Shown here piece after piece: positions 60,142-64,000 of a stretch of DNA of 64,000 nucleotides (position 1 is the first letter of the stretch; every line of letters starts with the position of its first letter). The notes under the pieces were generated by a model. It had not been told where the DNA came from and made no database searches. It saw only the letters and a list, made by a program, of their open reading frames with translations. A program made the position numbers and the translations under genes. Location of the stretch: assembly GCF_000426385.1 (NCBI RefSeq), contig NZ_AUFG01000002.1:115575-179574 (forward strand), given 5' to 3'. This DNA comes from Arsenicicoccus bolidensis DSM 15745. GTDB lineage: Bacteria; Actinomycetota; Actinomycetes; Actinomycetales; Dermatophilaceae.

Positions 60142-61014
60142 ATGCGCACCACGACCGGCCTCGCGGCCCTCGGTGTCGGCGCGGTCGCCGGCCTGGGGGT
60201 CGGCGCCCTGCTCGCCGCCCGACAGATCAGCGGACCCCAGCGGCCGGCGCTCGACTACGGGTTCACGCCGTTCGAGGTGGGGGTCGACTCCGAGGACGTG
60301 ACGTTCACGGCGGAGGACGGCATACGACTCGCCGGGTGGTGGCTCGACCGGCCGGGCTCGGAGCAGGTCGTCATCGTCTGCCACGGCCATCGCGGCAACA
60401 AGGCCGACATGCTCGGCATCGGGCCGGGGCTGTGGCGGGCAGGCTTCACGGTCCTGATGTTCGACTTCCGCGGCAACGGGGCGTCCGCCGACGGGCCGCA
60501 GTCCTTGGCGCACTACGAGCAGCGCGACCTCGAGGCGGCGATCGACCTGGTGGCCGAGCGGCGCCCCGACGCGGAGATCGACGTCGTCGGCTTCTCGATG
60601 GGTGCCGCCGTGTCCATCCTCGTGGCTGCGCGGGACGAGCGGGTCGCCCGTGTCATCGCCGATTCCTCCTTCGCCGACGTGCGTGGGGTGGTCGCGGCGG
60701 CGGCGCGCGGGCTGCGGCTGCCGCCGATGCCGCTGGTGGACCTGGTGGATCGCGCGACGCACCTGCGCTACGGCTACCGGTTCCACGAGGTCGAGCCCGT
60801 CGAGGTCGTCGCGGCGATCGCCCCGCGAACGCTGCTCCTCGTCCACGGCACCGACGACTCCGTCATCCCCGTCGAGCACGCCCACCGTCTCGCGGAGGCG
60901 GCCGGCGAGGGCTGCGAGCTGCGGATCGTGGAGGGAACCGAGCACTGCGGGGCCTACTTCGCGGATCGGCCCGGCTACATCGCCCGCGCCGCGGGGTTCC
61001 TCCGGCGCCGCTGA
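60142..61014 (+). CDS. Alpha/beta hydrolase with N-terminal helix
   Basis: This 290-residue protein has one N-terminal hydrophobic helix (ALGVGAVAGLGVGALLAARQ) and a hydrolase domain with GFSMGAAVSILVA (nucleophile Ser), VHGTDDSVIPVEHA (Asp) and EGTEHCGAYF (His). It is probably a membrane-anchored esterase or peptidase. The ATG at 60142 lies 6 nt after TAGGGT. It follows the MarR gene by 27 nt but has its own promoter. Confidence 0.85.
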   Translation: MRTTTGLAALGVGAVAGLGVGALLAARQISGPQRPALDYGFTPFEVGVDSEDVTFTAEDGIRLAGWWLDRPGSEQVVIVCHGHRGNKADMLGIGPGLWRAGFTVLMFDFRGNGASADGPQSLAHYEQRDLEAAIDLVAERRPDAEIDVVGFSMGAAVSILVAARDERVARVIADSSFADVRGVVAAAARGLRLPPMPLVDLVDRATHLRYGYRFHEVEPVEVVAAIAPRTLLLVHGTDDSVIPVEHAHRLAEAAGEGCELRIVEGTEHCGAYFADRPGYIARAAGFLRRR

Positions 61015-61027
61015 CCCCCTCCGGCCG

Positions 61028-61310
61028 TCATTCCTGCTCCCGCTCCTGGTCGCGGAGGTGCTCGCCCAGGATGCGGATGGCGTTGGCCGCGCACGGGAAG
61101 CCCATGTCGGGGAACGCCTGGACCAGGGCCGCGATCACGCGCTCGGGGTCGTTTCCGGCGCGCAGCACCCCAGCGAGCCGCCCCAGCCCGACCGTGGCGG
61201 CGGTGCCGAGGGGGTAGGCCAGCGCGCCGACGACGTACCACGGCGCGGCAGACGGCAGACGCAGACGAGGGGCGACCCGGTCCGTCGCCAGCCGGTCCCA
61301 GCACTCAGAT
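61028..61310 (-). pseudogene. C-terminal fragment resembling a carboxymuconolactone decarboxylase-like gene
   Basis: An open frame with no start codon encodes WYVVGALAYPLGTAATVGLG, LAGVLRAGNDPERVIAALVQ and AFPDMGFPCAANAIRIL before a TGA. The last segment resembles the GFPxAxNAxR end of CMD/AhpD proteins. The N-terminal half with the CxxC is missing. It is probably a deletion remnant; the family call is tentative. The 390-bp gap 61015-61405 holds only this. Confidence 0.4.
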
Positions 61311-61405
61311 GCTCAACGAATGAGTCGTTTCGGACACGGCCTTGCCGGGCCCTCCCCCGCGGTGACACGATCACGCGAACTCGACGACGAGCCAAGGAGA
61401 CTCCC

Positions 61406-62965
61406 ATGTCGCACCGCCGCACCCTCGAGCATCGCGCCGCCGCAGCCCTGTCCGTGGCCGCGTTGGGGGCGACCGCCCTGGCGCCATACGCGCAGGCCAC
61501 CCCCCTCAGCTCCGCCGCTCCTGCCACGTCCCGCCCCGGCCACACGGCCGTCCTGTCCGCCCGCTGCCTCGACCGCACCGTCCCCCTCACCGTCGAGGAG
61601 CAGCGCCTCGCCGCGCGGATGCCCGACCCCGCTGCACCCTCCCGCCTGAGCCGTATGCCGTTCGCGCAGGAGATGATCGCGGGTGGGGGCTTCGAGCGCG
61701 TCGCTCCCCAGATCGTCGACCGCCTGTGCCGCACCCGCGACGCCCGGGCAGCGCGCAGGCTCGCCGAGCAGGAGGGACGCGCGCTGTGGCAGGCGGCCGT
61801 GAGGCGCGTGCAGTCCACGGGCACCGTGCGGGGCAGCCTGCCGCGCAGCGACGACCGGCCCCTCTACTGGACGCGCCTGCAGGTCACGGCGGCGCTGCGG
61901 CAGTGGAAGCCCCGCGGCGGCATCACCGCGGCCGAGCGCGAGCAGGTCATCGAGACCTTCGAGAAGGCCTCGCGCGGCATGACCGACATCTCCTACCCCG
62001 CCGGGTCGCGCGTGGCGCGCGTCCTCGCCAGCGGCTTCGACCCCTACACCCTCGACGGTGGTGATGCCGGTGACGCCCCGGGGGCGGCCGGCAACAACAT
62101 CCGCCACGGGAACCCCTCAGGCGCAACGGCGCTCGCCATCGACGGCACCACCCGCGTCGGCAAGGACGGACGGCGTCAGGTCGTCCACGCCTATGTCCTG
62201 CCGGTCAACTACACGGAGTTCGAGTCCGGCTGGATCGAGGACACCGTCGGCCCGCACATGAAGCCCGGTCCGCGCGCCCTCACCTCGTCGTTCACCATCA
62301 GCCAGGGCCGCGAGGGCCGCTTCGACCTCGAGGTGTGGAACGGCCGCTACCACGGTGTCTCCGCCGGCAACGACGGCAGCTGGCCCTGCCGCCCCATCAA
62401 CGGCGTCCCGCAGCTCGCGATCAACAACCCCGGCTGCAACACCCAGCCGCCGGCGCGCTGGGGCAACCCCCGCGTCTTCGACCTGTTCGACCCGCCGCAG
62501 TGGACGACGGCGTCGCTGCCGTTCCAGCGCATGATCGAGGGCGGCACCGGCACCAACCTGACGCCTCCGCCCGGCGCGCCGTGGACCGCCGGCCAGGGCT
62601 TCCCGGTCATCCGCAACACGAGCTTCACGGAGTTCCCCCGCTGCGACTCCCCCGAGCGCGTCACCCTCAACGCGGCGGCGGACGGCGGGATGCAGCCCTC
62701 CCAGCCGGGCACCCCTCCCTCGGAGGGTTCGTGCTCGTATGCCGGGGGCGGCGGCAACTACCTCTCGAACGAGTCCGGCTATCGCAACACCCTGCTCCGC
62801 GACCGGCTGGGCCGTGACATCCCCGCCGGGCACATCCACACGCCGATCATGCAGCACTTCGAGGAGGGCAACCGGTTCGCGCCGAGCGACCCGACCTTCG
62901 ACGCGTGGCGTCGCGTGATCGTCGCGCAGACCGCGGCCCTCATCGGCGTCGCCGCCGCGCGCTGA
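61406..62965 (+). CDS. Secreted pyroglutamyl-peptidase-like protein
   Basis: This 519-residue protein has a signal peptide (RRTLEHRAAAALSVAALGAT, cleavage near PYAQA) and a C15-like domain with ASGFDPYTLDG, HGNPSGATALAIDG, FTISQGREGRFDLEVWNG and GHIHTPIMQ (His). At the position of the family's active Cys (xTYxCN), the sequence is GNYLSNESGYRNT, with Ser in place of Cys. A long N-terminal helical region (about 40-200) precedes it. AAGGAGA lies before the ATG. It could be a serine-type variant or a non-catalytic binding protein. Confidence 0.7.
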   Translation: MSHRRTLEHRAAAALSVAALGATALAPYAQATPLSSAAPATSRPGHTAVLSARCLDRTVPLTVEEQRLAARMPDPAAPSRLSRMPFAQEMIAGGGFERVAPQIVDRLCRTRDARAARRLAEQEGRALWQAAVRRVQSTGTVRGSLPRSDDRPLYWTRLQVTAALRQWKPRGGITAAEREQVIETFEKASRGMTDISYPAGSRVARVLASGFDPYTLDGGDAGDAPGAAGNNIRHGNPSGATALAIDGTTRVGKDGRRQVVHAYVLPVNYTEFESGWIEDTVGPHMKPGPRALTSSFTISQGREGRFDLEVWNGRYHGVSAGNDGSWPCRPINGVPQLAINNPGCNTQPPARWGNPRVFDLFDPPQWTTASLPFQRMIEGGTGTNLTPPPGAPWTAGQGFPVIRNTSFTEFPRCDSPERVTLNAAADGGMQPSQPGTPPSEGSCSYAGGGGNYLSNESGYRNTLLRDRLGRDIPAGHIHTPIMQHFEEGNRFAPSDPTFDAWRRVIVAQTAALIGVAAAR

Positions 62966-62975
62966 CCTGCGCTGA

Positions 62976-63146
62976 CCCGGGCTTGCGGCGGCCCTCGTCC
63001 GCCTCGCCGCCCTGGACGAGCCGCCGCTGCGCTTCGCCGCTGGCGCGGACGCCCTGGAGACCTTCGAGGCCAAGGCGAAGTCGCTCCTCGAGCAGGCTGA
63101 CGCCCATCGCGACCTGTCGGCCAGCCTGGCGCACGACGACGCCTGA
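62976..63146 (+). pseudogene. C-terminal fragment of a short-chain dehydrogenase
   Basis: The frame from 62976 to a TGA at 63144-63146 encodes LAAALVRLAALDEPPLRFAA, then GADALETFEAKAKSLLEQAD and SLAHDDA, the C-terminal end of an actinobacterial SDR oxidoreductase. The start, cofactor-binding and catalytic parts are missing. It begins directly after the pyroglutamyl-peptidase-like gene. The rest of the gap to 63264 holds no gene. Confidence 0.6.
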
Positions 63147-63263
63147 CCACCCTCCGAGGCGCCGCTGACCCGTCGGTGACGCGCGTCTGCCCGGGCAGCC
63201 TGGAGGGGCTGTCCGGGTGGACGTGTCTGTGGAGGGGCCGGCTGGCGGTCGCTGCGTGGCGGG

Positions 63264-64000
63264 TCAGGCGGTGAGGGCGTGGTGGCCGGGTGGGCGCGGG
63301 GTTGGGTCGCCGGGTGGGCGTGACCGTTGCCCGCCTGGCGGTGGCTGCCCGTGTCCGTCGTCGGGTGGTTCGCGTCCCGCGCTGGGAGCGCCCGCGCCTG
63401 AGGCAGCCTTCGCGCCCGCCCCAGTCCCCGTGCTCCCGCCGGCACCCGCGCCAGCACTGACGTGGTCGTCAGCGTCGGGCCCGGTGCTGCTGTGGTCGGG
63501 GTCGGGTGGTGGGGTGGGGTGCCAGCCGGTCCAGGTGTGGGTGATGTCCCACTGGACGCGGGACCCGTCGGCGGTGACCCGCCCGGTGATGTGGTGGGCG
63601 TGGATGAACCGGTGGTGGTGCCCGCACACCAGGGCCAGGTTGGCCAGGTCGGTCGGACCGCCGTCGGCCCAGTGCACGATGTGGTGGGCCTGGCACCACG
63701 ACGCGGGCGCGTCGCAGCCGGGGAAGCTGCACCCCCCGTCACGCACCTCCAGGGCGCGACGCTGCCGGGCGGTGGCCAGACGAGTGGTGCGCCCCACGTC
63801 CAGGGGCCGACCGACCGGGTCCAGCCAGACCGGGGTCACGTCAGCGCCGCAGGTCAGCTCCCGCGCGGCGCGGGGCCCCAGGATCGTGCCCAGGTCGTCG
63901 ACGCACGCGGCCGGGACCGGACACCCGCACGGCCCCCCGCCAGCGGTGCCGCGCCACAGCCCGAACGCGTCCTTGGCGCGGTGCTCGCACGGCTCCAGCA
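63264..64000 (-). CDS. 13E12-type DUF222/HNH protein, 5' end outside the window
   Basis: The visible 245 codons contain the end of DUF222 (CEHRAKDAFGLWRGTAGGG; LGTILGPRAARELTCGAD) and a complete HNH motif (GCSFPGCDAPASWCQAHHIV, then HWADGGPTDLANLALVCGHH). It resembles the protein at 30448 in sequence and orientation but has a long Gly/Ala/Pro-rich C-terminal tail instead of an acidic one. The gene continues beyond the right edge. Confidence 0.87.
   Translation of the reverse strand, partial: LEPCEHRAKDAFGLWRGTAGGGPCGCPVPAACVDDLGTILGPRAARELTCGADVTPVWLDPVGRPLDVGRTTRLATARQRRALEVRDGGCSFPGCDAPASWCQAHHIVHWADGGPTDLANLALVCGHHHRFIHAHHITGRVTADGSRVQWDITHTWTGWHPTPPPDPDHSSTGPDADDHVSAGAGAGGSTGTGAGAKAASGAGAPSAGREPPDDGHGQPPPGGQRSRPPGDPTPRPPGHHALTA

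Overview
The window is very GC-rich, gene-dense DNA with strong G/C third-position bias. It looks like chromosome from a high-GC actinobacterium, probably of the Micrococcales. Supporting signs are a 13E12-type DUF222/HNH gene plus a partial second copy, DUF5926, DUF402, GbsR/MarR and WYL regulators, and many genes that appear to lack a 5' leader (a TANNNT hexamer exactly 6 nt before ATG/GTG). I saw no rRNA, tRNA, CRISPR array, transposase or phage gene. Genus-level assignment is not possible from this sequence alone.

Layout. 0-7 kb: a mazEF-type toxin-antitoxin pair, an ArsR regulator beside an MFS exporter, a SnoaL-like protein with a TetR regulator, a GT2 glycosyltransferase with DUF5926, and an anti-sigma-type ATPase. 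7-13 kb: DUF2382, DUF402, pyrD, CsbD, a Cys-rich pentapeptide protein, a VOC protein and a GGDEF cyclase. 13-20 kb: a GbsR-controlled ABC exporter, then a three-gene operon of a membrane-anchored binding-like protein, a solute-binding/VWA fusion lipoprotein and an XpaC-like protein. 20-30 kb: a DAACS symporter, DoxX, a CueP-like copper lipoprotein, TetR plus an MMPL exporter, two flavoenzymes and an S41 protease. 30-40 kb: a 13E12 gene, vapBC, a methyltransferase, TetR/DoxX, Nudix, EamA, ArsR and LysR. 40-47 kb: RHH plus MFS, TetR divergent from a DrrAB-like ABC exporter, an HSL-type esterase, and XRE and WYL regulators around a DHA2 exporter. 47-54 kb: a cell-wall/beta-lactam-like locus in which a LysR gene and a signal-less class-A-like serine hydrolase are divergent from a MecA_N-type lipoprotein PBP and a bifunctional class A PBP. 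56-60 kb: a formamidase/acetamidase operon with an AmiC-like sensor, an APC permease and a MarR regulator. 60-64 kb: hydrolases and a secreted pyroglutamyl-peptidase-like protein.

Two themes run through the window. First, regulator-transporter pairs are separated by clear palindromic operators, several of them perfect inverted repeats lying on leaderless promoters. Second, there is scattered gene decay: a 43-bp tandem duplication that frameshifts a DUF1810 gene, a half-length DUF1905 gene, two clpP remnants fused tail-to-tail to a regulator remnant, and fragments resembling CMD and SDR genes. These look like small independent deletions and duplications rather than one mobile element.

The best candidates for under-described biology are the SBP/VWA/XpaC-like operon (16137-19617), the LysR-hydrolase/PBP module (47821-53936), the pyroglutamyl-peptidase-like protein with Ser where Cys is expected, and an over-represented heptamer GTATGCC/GGCATAC spread over both strands.
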